Counted from the stretch's first letter, positions 7,837 through 16,004 are shown. The stretch: DNA of 64,000 nt from Ferrovibrio sp041906005 (GCF_041906005.1 NZ_JAYRJY010000001.1:682001-746000); one strand, 5' to 3'. Translations and numbers: made by a program. The notes: generated from the sequence alone by a model not told the origin.

Positions 7837-8346
7837 ATGGCGGCGCGTAAAGGTTCGTCCGGCCAGAAGCCTTTGGTCGGCATCATCATGGGCAGCCAGT
7901 CCGACTGGGCGACCATGGAACATGCCGCCGAGATTCTGAAGGTGCTGAAAGTCCCGGCCGAACACCGCATCGTCTCGGCCCATCGCACGCCGCAGCGGCT
8001 CTATGATTACGCCCATGGCGCGGCGGGCCGCGGCATCCAGGTGATCATCGCCGGCGCCGGCGGCGCCGCCCATCTGCCCGGCATGGCTGCCGCCATGACG
8101 CATCTGCCGGTGCTGGGCGTGCCGGTGGAAAGCAAAGCCCTCAAGGGACTCGACTCGCTGCTTTCGATCCAGCAGATGCCGGGGGGCATTCCGGTCGGCG
8201 CGCTGGCCGTCGGCAAGGCTGGCGCCATCAATGCCGGCCTGCTGGCCGCCGCCATCCTGGCGCTGAACGACGCGGCCCTGTCGAAACGCCTGCAGGCCTG
8301 GCGCGCGAAGCAGACCAAAGCCATCAAGCTGAAGCCCACCGCCTGA
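7837..8346 (+). CDS. purE: N5-carboxyaminoimidazole ribonucleotide mutase
   Basis: 169 residues from ATG 7837 with AGGAG 6 bases upstream. It converts N5-CAIR to CAIR in purine synthesis. The class I PurE signature is plain: GIIMGSQSDWATM, then SAHRTPQRLYDYA with the catalytic His and Arg, then AGAGGAAHLPGM and QMPGGIPVG. The next gene, purK, starts two bases after the stop, so the two are one transcript and act in sequence. Confidence 0.97.
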   Translation: MAARKGSSGQKPLVGIIMGSQSDWATMEHAAEILKVLKVPAEHRIVSAHRTPQRLYDYAHGAAGRGIQVIIAGAGGAAHLPGMAAAMTHLPVLGVPVESKALKGLDSLLSIQQMPGGIPVGALAVGKAGAINAGLLAAAILALNDAALSKRLQAWRAKQTKAIKLKPTA

Positions 8347-8347
8347 C

Positions 8348-9433
8348 ATGAGCGCGCTTCCGCCCGGCAGCATGATCGGCATTCTCGGCGGCGGCCAGCT
8401 CGGCCGCATGCTGGCGATCGCGGCCGCGCGCCTGGGCTATCATTGCCATATCTTCTGCCCGGAAGCCGATCCGCCGGCGGCGGAAGTCGCCGCGAAACAT
8501 ACCCGCGCCGACTACACCGATGCCGCCGCCATGGCCGCTTTCGCCAGAAGCTGCGCGGTGGTGACCTACGAATTCGAGAATATTCCCTTCGAACCGGTGC
8601 AGGCGATCGCCGGTCTGGTGCCGGTGCGGCCGGGCACCGAAGCGCTGCGCATAACGCAGGACCGTTTGTTCGAGAAGGATTTCTGCACCAGTCGCGGCAT
8701 CCATACCGCGCCCTATCGCGCCGTCGCCAACACGGCCGATCTGTGCGCCGCTGCCGACGCGCTGGGCCTGCCTCTGGTGCTCAAGACCCGCCGCATGGGC
8801 TATGACGGCAAGGGCCAGTACAAGGTCACCGCCACCGAAGATGCCACGCGCGCCTTCGCCGCGCTGAAATCCGACGCGCTGATCGCCGAGGGCTTCATTT
8901 CCTTCCGGCGAGAATTGTCGGTGGTGCTGGCGCGGGGGCTGGATGGCAGCATCGCCTCATGGGGCCCGGTCGAGAACATTCATCGCAACCATATCCTGTG
9001 GCGCACGCATGCCCCGGCCGTGATCGAGCCGGCGCTGGCAGCGCAGGTGGAGCAACTCGCCACCAGCCTGGTCGAGGGCCTGGATTATGTCGGGGTGCTG
9101 GCCGTCGAGCTGTTTGATTGCGGTGACCGTATCCTGGTCAACGAGCTGGCGCCGCGCGTGCACAATTCCGGGCATTGGACGCTGGATGCCGCCGTCACCT
9201 CGCAGTTCGAGCAGCATATCCGCGCCGTCTGCGGGCTGCCGCTGGGCTCGCCCGAGCGCCTGTGCGATGCCGTGATGGAAAACCTGATCGGCGACGAGAT
9301 CGATGCCTGGCCCGCCCTGCTCGCCGAACCCAACGCCAAGCTGCATCTGTATGGCAAAGCCGAGGCCCGGCCCGGCCGCAAGATGGGGCATGTCACCCGT
9401 CTCTACCCAACGGGGCAGGCACCACAACCTTAA
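8348..9433 (+). CDS. purK: N5-carboxyaminoimidazole ribonucleotide synthase
   Basis: 361 residues, normal length for PurK, an ATP-grasp enzyme that carboxylates AIR with bicarbonate and ATP. Visible: IGILGGGQLGRMLAIAAARLG at the N-terminus, LKTRRMGYDGKGQ (ATP binding, about 140-153), VELFDCGDRILVNELAPRVHNSGHWT (metal and substrate loop, about 254-279). It is translationally linked to purE, which makes the substrate hand-over pair complete. Confidence 0.97.
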   Translation: MSALPPGSMIGILGGGQLGRMLAIAAARLGYHCHIFCPEADPPAAEVAAKHTRADYTDAAAMAAFARSCAVVTYEFENIPFEPVQAIAGLVPVRPGTEALRITQDRLFEKDFCTSRGIHTAPYRAVANTADLCAAADALGLPLVLKTRRMGYDGKGQYKVTATEDATRAFAALKSDALIAEGFISFRRELSVVLARGLDGSIASWGPVENIHRNHILWRTHAPAVIEPALAAQVEQLATSLVEGLDYVGVLAVELFDCGDRILVNELAPRVHNSGHWTLDAAVTSQFEQHIRAVCGLPLGSPERLCDAVMENLIGDEIDAWPALLAEPNAKLHLYGKAEARPGRKMGHVTRLYPTGQAPQP

Positions 9434-9436
9434 GTC

Positions 9437-9452
9437 ACGACAATATTGTCGT
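9437..9452. other. 16-bp perfect palindrome after purK
   Basis: ACGACAATATTGTCGT, fully self-complementary, starts three bases after the purK stop. It is not followed by a T run long enough for a terminator and lies just before a promoter (9460-9488). It may be an operator for the next gene or a weak transcript-end hairpin. Confidence 0.5.
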
Positions 9453-9459
9453 CTTTCCC

Positions 9460-9488
9460 TTGGCGGGCGGGCGGCACTGGCCTATATT
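9460..9488 (+). promoter_or_regulatory. Sigma-70-type promoter of the Gln/Asn-rich gene
   Basis: TTGGCG (9460-9465), 17-base spacer, TATATT (9483-9488). Predicted start near 9495, giving an ~80-base leader before ATG 9577. Confidence 0.6.
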
Positions 9489-9576
9489 CTGAGCAAGATG
9501 TCTCCAGGCCGCCGAGAACGGTGGTCCGTCCGGATTGAGCGCCAGAACCGCGTGGCCTCCGGGTGGAGTGAATGGC

Positions 9577-9993
9577 ATGGCCATCGACAGCATTTCGTCC
9601 GGCAGCGTCGCGCCGCAGTTTCCGATCCGCCAGCAGCCGAGCAATCCGGCCAGCGGGACCGACAACAATGCCGTGCGCGACTCCCTGCAGAATAGCCAGC
9701 AGGACAGCAGCCGTTTCCAGGTGAACACGGCAGCCCCCACGCAGCCCCAGACCACCAGTGCCGTGCCGCAATCCAATGCCGGTCAGCGCAGCGAAACCAC
9801 GCAGCAGAGCGGCACCAATGATGGCGGCACCATCATCAACGGTCTGACCCAGCAGTTGCAGCAGCAACAGCCGGCGAACAATACCGAGCCGCCGAATTCG
9901 CGGAATTCAGCAATCAACTATGGCGCCAACGGCACTCCCAACGCGCAGCCCAATCCGGCTTCGTCGGGTCGGCTGATCAGCCTTTCGGTCTGA
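9577..9993 (+). CDS. Low-complexity Gln/Asn/Ser-rich hypothetical protein
   Basis: 138 residues from ATG 9577, chosen because GGAG at 9565-9568 is 8 bases upstream. The protein starts MAIDSISSGSVAPQF and is then dominated by Q, N, S, T and P, including QQLQQQQPANN; no membrane segment, signal peptide, cysteine or known domain is visible. It has its own promoter candidate. The composition suggests a disordered protein. The start motif resembles that of flagellar or secreted accessory proteins, but nothing nearby supports this. Function unknown. Confidence 0.65.
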   Translation: MAIDSISSGSVAPQFPIRQQPSNPASGTDNNAVRDSLQNSQQDSSRFQVNTAAPTQPQTTSAVPQSNAGQRSETTQQSGTNDGGTIINGLTQQLQQQQPANNTEPPNSRNSAINYGANGTPNAQPNPASSGRLISLSV

Positions 9994-10001
9994 TCCGCGT
10001 T

Positions 10002-10637
10002 TCAGGCGCGGCGCGCACGCCCCAAAGGATTGGGCAGGCGATCGAGCAGTTTGCCCAGCTTGCCCTTGGCCTGCTGGATACGCATGACATCGGCCAGCCG
10101 GCGATCCAGGAAAGCCGCCGTCGAGGCAAAGCCCTCCGACTTGTCATCCAGCCAATGCAGCAATGTGGCGGCATAGACGCCGCCCAGCAGCATGCGCTTG
10201 GTATAGAAGTTGAAATCCGTCGCGGTATCGCCGGCGGCATACCAGATCGCATCCACCGTACGATAGAGCTGTCGCAATGCCTTTGGCGCATGCTGCGGCA
10301 GCGCTTCCAGATTCAGCGCACGGCGCACCGCCTCGCGATGGGGCGCGGCCAGTTCCAACCGCACCAGCACCGCGGTTCTCACCCGCTGGCCGGTTTTCAT
10401 CGCGGCGAGGTCGCGCCCTTCCAGAACACGCAGCATCGCCCGGTCGGTTTCCGCGACCCAGAAATCCAGCGCCTCGGCCGGGCCATTGGGAAATGCGCGT
10501 GTCAGCAGGCCGGCATCATAACCGCAATCTTTCGCGGCCTGTGCCATTGCCCTGTCGGTCCAACCGTCGAACGGCACATGGGTCAGCATGGCTTCAAGCA
10601 GGGCGCGCCTCTCGGTCAGCAGATGCTCGTCGTTCAT
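10002..10637 (-). CDS. COQ9-family ubiquinone biosynthesis protein
   Basis: 211 residues. ATG 10637 is chosen because GGAGG lies 5-6 bases upstream; an ATG at 10649 overlaps the def stop but lacks this site. The N-terminus has a TetR-like helical fold, and the family hallmark GDTATDFNFYTKRMLLGGVY is present (about residues 145-164), followed by LLHWLDDKS. COQ9 binds lipid and presents quinone intermediates to COQ7 in mitochondria; alphaproteobacterial homologues are thought to do the same at the membrane. It is immediately downstream of def. Confidence 0.88.
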   Translation of the reverse strand: MNDEHLLTERRALLEAMLTHVPFDGWTDRAMAQAAKDCGYDAGLLTRAFPNGPAEALDFWVAETDRAMLRVLEGRDLAAMKTGQRVRTAVLVRLELAAPHREAVRRALNLEALPQHAPKALRQLYRTVDAIWYAAGDTATDFNFYTKRMLLGGVYAATLLHWLDDKSEGFASTAAFLDRRLADVMRIQQAKGKLGKLLDRLPNPLGRARRA

Positions 10638-10648
10638 CACGGCCTCCA

Positions 10649-11182
10649 TCAATCTTCCTGCTCCTGCGGCCGCAGGCTGGCGCGATGCCGCAGTTCGGTC
10701 TCGAATACCAGGTCCTTCAGATCGGTCATGCGCTGCGGATACAGGATACCATCCAGATGGTCCAGTTCATGCTGCACCACCCGGGCATGCCAGCCCTGCA
10801 CCTCGCGCTGCAGCCGCCGGCCGTCGGGCAGATCGCCCTCATAGGCGATGCGGGTATAGCGCGGCACCAGGCCGCGCAGGCCGGGCACCGACAGGCAGCC
10901 TTCCCAGGCCAGGTCCTGCGCCTCGCCCAGGGGGCGCCAGCTTGGATTTACCAAGGTGACCAGCTCCCGCTGGCCGTCGCCCTCGTCGGGGGTCAGAAAC
11001 ACCGCCACCCGCAGCGGCACATGCACCTGCGGCGCCGCCAGGCCCTGGCCGGGGGCATCGAGCATGGTGTCGACCATGTCGGCGATCAGCTGGTGGATTT
11101 CCGGGGCTGTCGGGTCCGGCACCGAGTCGGCCGGGCGTGCCAGCACCGGATGCCCCATACGGGCGATTTTCAGAATGGCCAT
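10649..11182 (-). CDS. def: Peptide deformylase
   Basis: 177 residues from ATG 11182 (MAILKIARMGHPVL). It removes the N-formyl group from nascent proteins. All three metal and active-site motifs are present: GQGLAAPQ (about 45-52), EGCLSVPG with the metal Cys, and HELDHLDG with two metal His and the catalytic Glu. There is a one-residue variation from the common QHExDHL, which is within the family. Alphaproteobacteria often carry several paralogues, so this may not be the only def. Divergent from rpsU. Confidence 0.93.
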   Translation of the reverse strand: MAILKIARMGHPVLARPADSVPDPTAPEIHQLIADMVDTMLDAPGQGLAAPQVHVPLRVAVFLTPDEGDGQRELVTLVNPSWRPLGEAQDLAWEGCLSVPGLRGLVPRYTRIAYEGDLPDGRRLQREVQGWHARVVQHELDHLDGILYPQRMTDLKDLVFETELRHRASLRPQEQED

Positions 11183-11250
11183 GAGCATTAACCTAAGCCA
11201 GGGGACCCGGGCGGCCAAGAGACAGCCCGGAATCCGCAAATAATTGCCAA

Positions 11251-11273
11251 AATGAGGCTTTTCCAGCCTCATT
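11251..11273. promoter_or_regulatory. Inverted repeat between def and rpsU
   Basis: Perfect 9-base arms, AATGAGGCT and AGCCTCATT, around a 5-base TTTCC loop. It lies between divergent genes, so it is not a terminator for either; it may be an operator or a hairpin in the rpsU leader. A TATAAA hexamer follows at 11291-11296. Confidence 0.5.
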
Positions 11274-11398
11274 ATTACCGTCGGGCCGGGTATAAAGCCG
11301 CTTCACAAAGCCGGGGGGGCATGCTAGAAGGCGCGACTTGCCGGGGCTGGCGCCCCGCAACCGGATTCTTATTGCCAACCCGAAAGGATGGGACCCAC

Positions 11399-11605
11399 GT
11401 GCAAGTCCTGGTTCGCGACAACAATGTCGATCAGGCCCTGAAGGCGCTGAAGAAGAAGATGCAGCGTGAGGGCATTTTCCGCGAGATGAAGCTGCGCGGT
11501 CATTACGAGAAGCCGTCCGAGCGCCGGGCCCGCGAGAAGGCCGAGGCGATCCGTCGCGCCCGCAAGCTGGCCCGCAAGCGCGCCCAGCGTGAAGGCTCGA
11601 TGTAA
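11399..11605 (+). CDS. rpsU: 30S ribosomal protein S21
   Basis: 68 residues from GTG 11399, with AAGGATGGGA upstream as the ribosome site. The protein starts MQVLVRDNNVDQALKALKKK and carries the very basic C-terminus RARKLARKRAQREG typical of S21, which helps the 30S subunit engage mRNA leaders. It is a single-gene unit with its own terminator at 11636. Confidence 0.97.
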   Translation: MQVLVRDNNVDQALKALKKKMQREGIFREMKLRGHYEKPSERRAREKAEAIRRARKLARKRAQREGSM

Positions 11606-11635
11606 GGCTTTTTGCCTGTCGACCCGATAAGAATG

Positions 11636-11660
11636 AAGCCGCCTCCGGGCGGCTTTTTTC
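11636..11660 (+). terminator. rpsU terminator
   Basis: AAGCCGCC, short TCC loop region, GGGCGGCTT followed by TTTTT: a GC-rich 8-9 base hairpin with a T run, 30 bases after the rpsU stop. Confidence 0.9.
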
Positions 11661-11717
11661 ATGGCTGCTCCCCATCCCGGCCCGGCCCGGATTATTCTAG
11701 ACTGAGTCGGAACAACC

Positions 11718-13379
11718 ATGGAGCGCGTCGGCGTGCACCAGAATGTGCTGCTCCTGCAGGGTCTCGATCATCTCGATCAAGGCATCAGCATCTTCGACCG
11801 GGACCTGAAGCTGGTCGCCTGCAACCGGCGCTATCTGGATCTGCTCGGCTTTCCTCATGAACTGGGCATACCGGGAACGCCTGCCGAAAGCTTCTTCCGC
11901 CTGAACGCCGAACGCGGCGAATACGGCCCCGGCGACATCGAAACCCAAGTCCGCGAACGCGTGGAACTGGCCCGCCGTTTCCTGCCGCACCACCTGGAAC
12001 GCCAGCGCCCCAACGGCACGGTAATCGATATCCGCGGCACCCCTCTGCCCGATGGCGGCTGGGTCACCATCTACAGCGACATCACCGCATCGCGACACAA
12101 CGAACGGGCACTGATGCAGGCGCATCAGCAGCTCGAGCGCAAGGTGCAGGAACGCACCGCCGAACTGCAGGACAAGAAGCGCCTGCTGGATGTCGTGGTC
12201 GAGAATATCAGCCACGGCATCACCCTGTTCGATACCAATCTCAATCTGCTGATCTGCAATCAGCGCTTCATCGACCTGTTGGAATATCCCGCAAACTTCG
12301 CCAGGCCAGGCACGCCATTCGAGGATTTCGTGCGCTGGAACGCCGAACATGGAGAATATGGCCCCGGGGACGTGGAGGCGATGGTGCGCGAGCGTGTCGA
12401 CCTTGCACGCGCGATGATACCGCATCGCATCCAACGGCGACGACCGAATGGTCGCACCATCGAGGTGATCGGCACGCCGATCCCGGGCATCGGTTTCGTC
12501 ACCTCGTATTCCGATATCACCGATCTGCGCCGTGCGCAGGATCAGCTACGCGAGCTGGCCGATACATTGGAAGCGCGCATCGAGGAACGCACCGAAGCCC
12601 TGACCCGCTATATCGCCGAACGGGAAGGCACCGAACGCGAATTGCTGCGCGCGAAGGAAATGGCCGAGGTCGCCAACCGCTCGAAAAGCGCCTTCCTGGC
12701 CAACATGAGCCATGAATTCCGCACGCCGCTGAATGCCATCATCGGCTTTTCGGAATCCCTGCTTGGCGGCTATTTCGGCGCGCTCTCGGGAAAGCAGGCG
12801 GAATACGTCAACGACATCCACAAATCCGGAATCCACCTGCTGCAGCTTATCAACGACGTGCTGGATCTGGCGAAGGTGGAAGCCGGCCGGATGGAGCCGC
12901 ATATCGAGATGGTGGATCCCTGGCTCACCATCGGAGACAGCCTGGAAATGATGCGCGGCCAGGCCGAGCAGGCCGGCGTAGCCCTGAGCGAGGATCTGCC
13001 GGCCAACCTGCCCCTGGTGCCGGCGGACGAACGCATGTTGCGCCAGATTCTGCTGAATCTCTTGAGCAATGCCGTGAAGTTCACGCCGCGCGGCGGCAGG
13101 GCTTGGGTCACCGCCCGGACGGACGGCAAAACCCTGGGGATCAGCGTGCATGACAGTGGCGTCGGCATGGCGCCGCAGGATATCCCCAAGGCCCTCGCCC
13201 CCTTCGAACAGGTGCGCGGCGTGCTGACTCGCGAGCATCAGGGCACCGGCCTTGGACTGCCTCTGGTGAAGTCGCTGACCGAGCTGCTCGGCGGACAGTT
13301 CGACCTGGCTTCCGAACCCGGCCGCGGCACGGTGGCAACCATCATACTGCCGCTGCGCCAGATTACTTCAGGGACATAA
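11718..13379 (+). CDS. Soluble histidine kinase with twin PAS domains
   Basis: 553 residues, no membrane segment. Two PAS domains of the PAS-7 type (about 10-125 and 155-270) are near copies: both hold GEYGPGD, VRERV and a final YSDIT. A coiled coil (about 270-325) leads to the kinase: H-box MSHEFRTPLNAIIGFSES with His332, N-box NLLSNAVKFTP, G1 DSGVGM and G2 GTGLGL. No receiver domain or response regulator gene is adjacent, so it is an orphan kinase. Its last 12 bases overlap the convergent peroxidase gene. Confidence 0.93.
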   Translation: MERVGVHQNVLLLQGLDHLDQGISIFDRDLKLVACNRRYLDLLGFPHELGIPGTPAESFFRLNAERGEYGPGDIETQVRERVELARRFLPHHLERQRPNGTVIDIRGTPLPDGGWVTIYSDITASRHNERALMQAHQQLERKVQERTAELQDKKRLLDVVVENISHGITLFDTNLNLLICNQRFIDLLEYPANFARPGTPFEDFVRWNAEHGEYGPGDVEAMVRERVDLARAMIPHRIQRRRPNGRTIEVIGTPIPGIGFVTSYSDITDLRRAQDQLRELADTLEARIEERTEALTRYIAEREGTERELLRAKEMAEVANRSKSAFLANMSHEFRTPLNAIIGFSESLLGGYFGALSGKQAEYVNDIHKSGIHLLQLINDVLDLAKVEAGRMEPHIEMVDPWLTIGDSLEMMRGQAEQAGVALSEDLPANLPLVPADERMLRQILLNLLSNAVKFTPRGGRAWVTARTDGKTLGISVHDSGVGMAPQDIPKALAPFEQVRGVLTREHQGTGLGLPLVKSLTELLGGQFDLASEPGRGTVATIILPLRQITSGT

Positions 13380-14582
13380 CCGGCGCGCTTCCGCCTTGAG
13401 CGTTTCATAGTCCGACGCCGCCGCCACGGCCGGCGCGCTGAGACTTTGCAGGAAGGCCACAAGATCGCGGCTTTCTTCGGCACTGAGCCGCAGCGGCCTG
13501 AGAATGGCTTCGCCATCGCTGTGCAGCCGATCCTCATCCAGATCGGAATAATGCTGCACCACCGATGCCAGATCAGGTTTGCTGCCGTCATGCATGTAGG
13601 GCCCGGTGAATAACAGGCTGCGCAGACTGGGCACCTTGAATTCGCCCCAGTTGCGATGTTGTTGCGCCACATGGCGCACGGGAAGAACGGCTGGCGATTG
13701 AGGATCCGCGTTGTACCGGCCGAGCCGGTTGAACGGATTCGCCTTCAGCCGCGCGATACCACGATGCCGGCCGGGATCCACGCCCCGCGTACCATCGGCG
13801 CCGATGACGAAGAAGGGCATGCCGGTATCGTGAAACTCGCCATTGGTGAAAGCCGGGCCGCTATGGCAGGTGGCGCATTGCCCACGGCTGGTGAACAATG
13901 CCAGACCGCGCTGCGCCGAAACGGGATAGCGCGCCATCACAGCGTGATCATTGGTCAACAGGGCGTCACGGAAATCGTCAAACGCCGTGCGGGGGCTGAC
14001 CAGCGTTTCCTGGAAGGCCGCCAGGGCCCGCGCCGCCAGCACCAGCAAGGACTCGTCATCCGGCGATGTGGCCGCCGCGTCATCGGCCTGGCGGGCGAGG
14101 CAGGCCAGCGCCGGATCGCGCCGCAGCAAATCGGCCACAATGGCCGTGCTGCCACCCATTTCGCGCGGATCGAGGATCGGGCGGATCGCCGCGGCCCAAA
14201 GGCTGTCGCTGGCGCCATCCCAGCCGAACCAGCGGTGCAGCCGGCTGTCGAGCAGGCCGGGCGCATTGCGATCAAGCCGGTCCAGGCCGTGGCTGCGCGC
14301 GACAGGCTCGGCCCAGCCATGCTGCGGCTGATGGCAATTCTGGCAAGCCAAGGCTCCATTTTTCGAAAGGCGTGGTTCCGCAAACAGCACCGCGCCGAAC
14401 CGCACAGCCTCTGGCCGGCCGGACAACGGATTGCCGGAATCGATACGGAAAGCGGGTGGCCACGGGCCAAAACTGCGGATCAGGCGGCGTTGCGTGGCGT
14501 CGAAAACGGGAGGCTCGTCAGCCCGTGCGGCCGTTGCGAACAGAACCAGCAGCAGCCCCAGACAAGCGCGCAATATGCTCAT
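13368..14582 (-). CDS. Di-heme cytochrome c peroxidase/MauG-family protein
   Basis: 404 residues with a signal peptide (MSILRACLGLLLVLFATAARA). Two heme sites, CQNCH (about 79-83) and CATCH (about 230-240), define the bacterial di-heme peroxidase fold. Other landmarks: FGWDGASDSLWAAAIRPILDP, EMGGS, and FKVPSLRSLLFTGPYMHDG near the C-terminal heme. Family members reduce peroxide in the periplasm or, like MauG and MbnH, oxidise a partner protein. It is the last gene of a three-gene exported-protein operon; its ATG overlaps the preceding stop by four bases. Confidence 0.92.
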   Translation of the reverse strand: MSILRACLGLLLVLFATAARADEPPVFDATQRRLIRSFGPWPPAFRIDSGNPLSGRPEAVRFGAVLFAEPRLSKNGALACQNCHQPQHGWAEPVARSHGLDRLDRNAPGLLDSRLHRWFGWDGASDSLWAAAIRPILDPREMGGSTAIVADLLRRDPALACLARQADDAAATSPDDESLLVLAARALAAFQETLVSPRTAFDDFRDALLTNDHAVMARYPVSAQRGLALFTSRGQCATCHSGPAFTNGEFHDTGMPFFVIGADGTRGVDPGRHRGIARLKANPFNRLGRYNADPQSPAVLPVRHVAQQHRNWGEFKVPSLRSLLFTGPYMHDGSKPDLASVVQHYSDLDEDRLHSDGEAILRPLRLSAEESRDLVAFLQSLSAPAVAAASDYETLKAEARRLCP

Positions 14583-14980
14583 TGCGCATCGAAGCGGAAG
14601 CCGAGCCGCTCATCCTGCTCCAACCCGGCAAAATCGAAGGTGAATTCCCATTCGCCCGGCATGTGCAGCAGCAGGCCCTCGGCACGGTAATGCCCCCAGT
14701 CCAGCTTGGTAAGGCTGGGCGCATAGTTCATGCCATGACGATGCGCCGGCATCTGGGCATCGACGCGCACCAGCCGCGGCAATTCCGCCATGCGGGCATC
14801 GCAGAGCCGGATATCGAACGCAAAAGGCGCATTAAGCGGGATTGGCGCCGGCTCGGAGAGCACCACCAGCTTGAAGCGTGGCCCCTCGATCACCTGGGCG
14901 GCCACCGGAATCTGCTCGCAGGCCCAGGCTGGCAACGATACGCTCAACAACAATCCGATGAATGAAGCCAGGCGCAGCAT
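14579..14980 (-). CDS. Exported YtkA/FixH-like small protein
   Basis: 133 residues from ATG 14980; a TTG at 14992 is possible but has no ribosome site. A signal peptide (MLRLASFIGLLLSVSLPAWA) precedes a beta-rich domain with AQMPAHRHGMNY and GHYRAEGLLLHMPGEWEF, the pattern of YtkA-like domains whose His/Met cluster can hold copper. Start and stop overlap or nearly touch both neighbours, so it is in an operon with the amidohydrolase and the di-heme peroxidase. The partnership suggests a substrate or metal-supply role; this is inference. Confidence 0.7.
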   Translation of the reverse strand: MLRLASFIGLLLSVSLPAWACEQIPVAAQVIEGPRFKLVVLSEPAPIPLNAPFAFDIRLCDARMAELPRLVRVDAQMPAHRHGMNYAPSLTKLDWGHYRAEGLLLHMPGEWEFTFDFAGLEQDERLGFRFDAQ

Positions 14981-14988
14981 GCGCGATC

Positions 14989-15834
14989 TCAATGGGCCGG
15001 TTTAAACCCGGTGCGCGCAAACAGCGCCTCGGCATTGCGATAGGCGATCCTTTCCGCAAGCGGAGCGGGCAGATCGGCCAGCCAGCCGCGCGACCATTTG
15101 GCGTGTTCCTCGATATAGAACCAGCGTTCCGGCGTGAAGGTGTCGGTGCCGACCATGAAGCGATCCGGAAATTCCTCGAACAACACCCGCCAGGCCGGAT
15201 CGACCTTGCCCTGCGATGCATGGTCGCTGCGGAACGCCAGGTCGGCCCAGAGGGTGGGATAGCGTTTCAGCATCGCCCGCACCGCATCGGGCCGGTCAAA
15301 GCCGGAATGCGCCCACAGGACCAGGGCCTGGGGATCATGTCTGAACAGCCGTTCGACCGCATCGGCATCGCTATGGGCATGCAGGAACAGCTTGTGCTGT
15401 TTCGCCAGCGCCACCACGCGTTTCAGCACCGGCAGATCGGCATCGGCACCATAGACATGGAACTCGCCGATCCCGACATAGCTGTATTTCGCCAGTCGCG
15501 CCTCGATATGCTGCAGGACCGTATCATCCCGCATCCAGCTGCTGAGTTCGCCCCGGCTGCGATAGGGCCGCAGCTCTGGCACGATCAGGTCGGGTGCGGC
15601 TTCATAGAGTTTCTGCGTGCCATCGTCGCTGGAACTGGAGACCAGCACCTTGCGCAACCCGGCCCGGCGCAAGATGGCGATGGCATCGGCCGTGGGCACC
15701 ATCTGCCATGCATCGTGGCTGTAATGCACATGCGCGTCGATCAGCGGCAGATCGGCCGCCTTGCCATCGCGCGCCGGCAGCAGGCCAAGCCCGAATAGCG
15801 TCACCGCAACCAGAAGAGAGCCGGCTCGAATCAT
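14989..15834 (-). CDS. Exported amidohydrolase-superfamily protein
   Basis: 281 residues from ATG 15834, giving a signal peptide (MIRAGSLLVAVTLFGLGLLPA). The metal-binding landmarks of an amidohydrolase barrel are visible: DAHVHY (about 30), GIGEFHVYG, LHAHSDADA, WAHSGF and GTDTF. Export is unusual for this superfamily branch (amidohydrolase-2/TatD-like), whose members are mainly cytoplasmic. It leads the operon that continues with the YtkA-like protein and di-heme peroxidase. The substrate is unknown. Three 17-bp tandem repeats lie just upstream. Confidence 0.8.
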   Translation of the reverse strand: MIRAGSLLVAVTLFGLGLLPARDGKAADLPLIDAHVHYSHDAWQMVPTADAIAILRRAGLRKVLVSSSSDDGTQKLYEAAPDLIVPELRPYRSRGELSSWMRDDTVLQHIEARLAKYSYVGIGEFHVYGADADLPVLKRVVALAKQHKLFLHAHSDADAVERLFRHDPQALVLWAHSGFDRPDAVRAMLKRYPTLWADLAFRSDHASQGKVDPAWRVLFEEFPDRFMVGTDTFTPERWFYIEEHAKWSRGWLADLPAPLAERIAYRNAEALFARTGFKPAH

Positions 15835-15855
15835 GGCATGCCACCCCTGTTTGGC

Positions 15856-15906
15856 CCGATTTACCACAGAAGCCGATTTACGACAGAAGCCAATTTACGA
15901 CAGAAG
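15856..15906. repeat. Three perfect-phase tandem 17-bp repeats
   Basis: CCGATTTACCACAGAAG (15856-15872), CCGATTTACGACAGAAG (15873-15889) and CCAATTTACGACAGAAG (15890-15906) follow each other without a gap; only two positions vary. They lie in the 170-base divergent gap, 22 bases upstream of the exported amidohydrolase and about 100 bases upstream of the amidase. No terminator or coding role fits. Could be an array of regulator sites or a slippage product. Confidence 0.9.
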
Positions 15907-16004
15907 ATAGAGCCCGGCCAGACCACGTCCAGCCGGCCCTTGCCTGTCGCGGGCCGGTGGCCGATCATTCCCGCATCCTGCCATCGCCCAGCCCCGGAAA
16001 TACC

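Noticed and set aside
13368..13379. Frameshift or assembly error where the kinase and peroxidase genes overlap
   Set aside because: Both proteins end normally for their families, so a 12-base convergent overlap is real and not a broken gene.
15856..15906. CRISPR-like array
   Set aside because: The three 17-bp units are contiguous with no spacers, and no cas gene is near.
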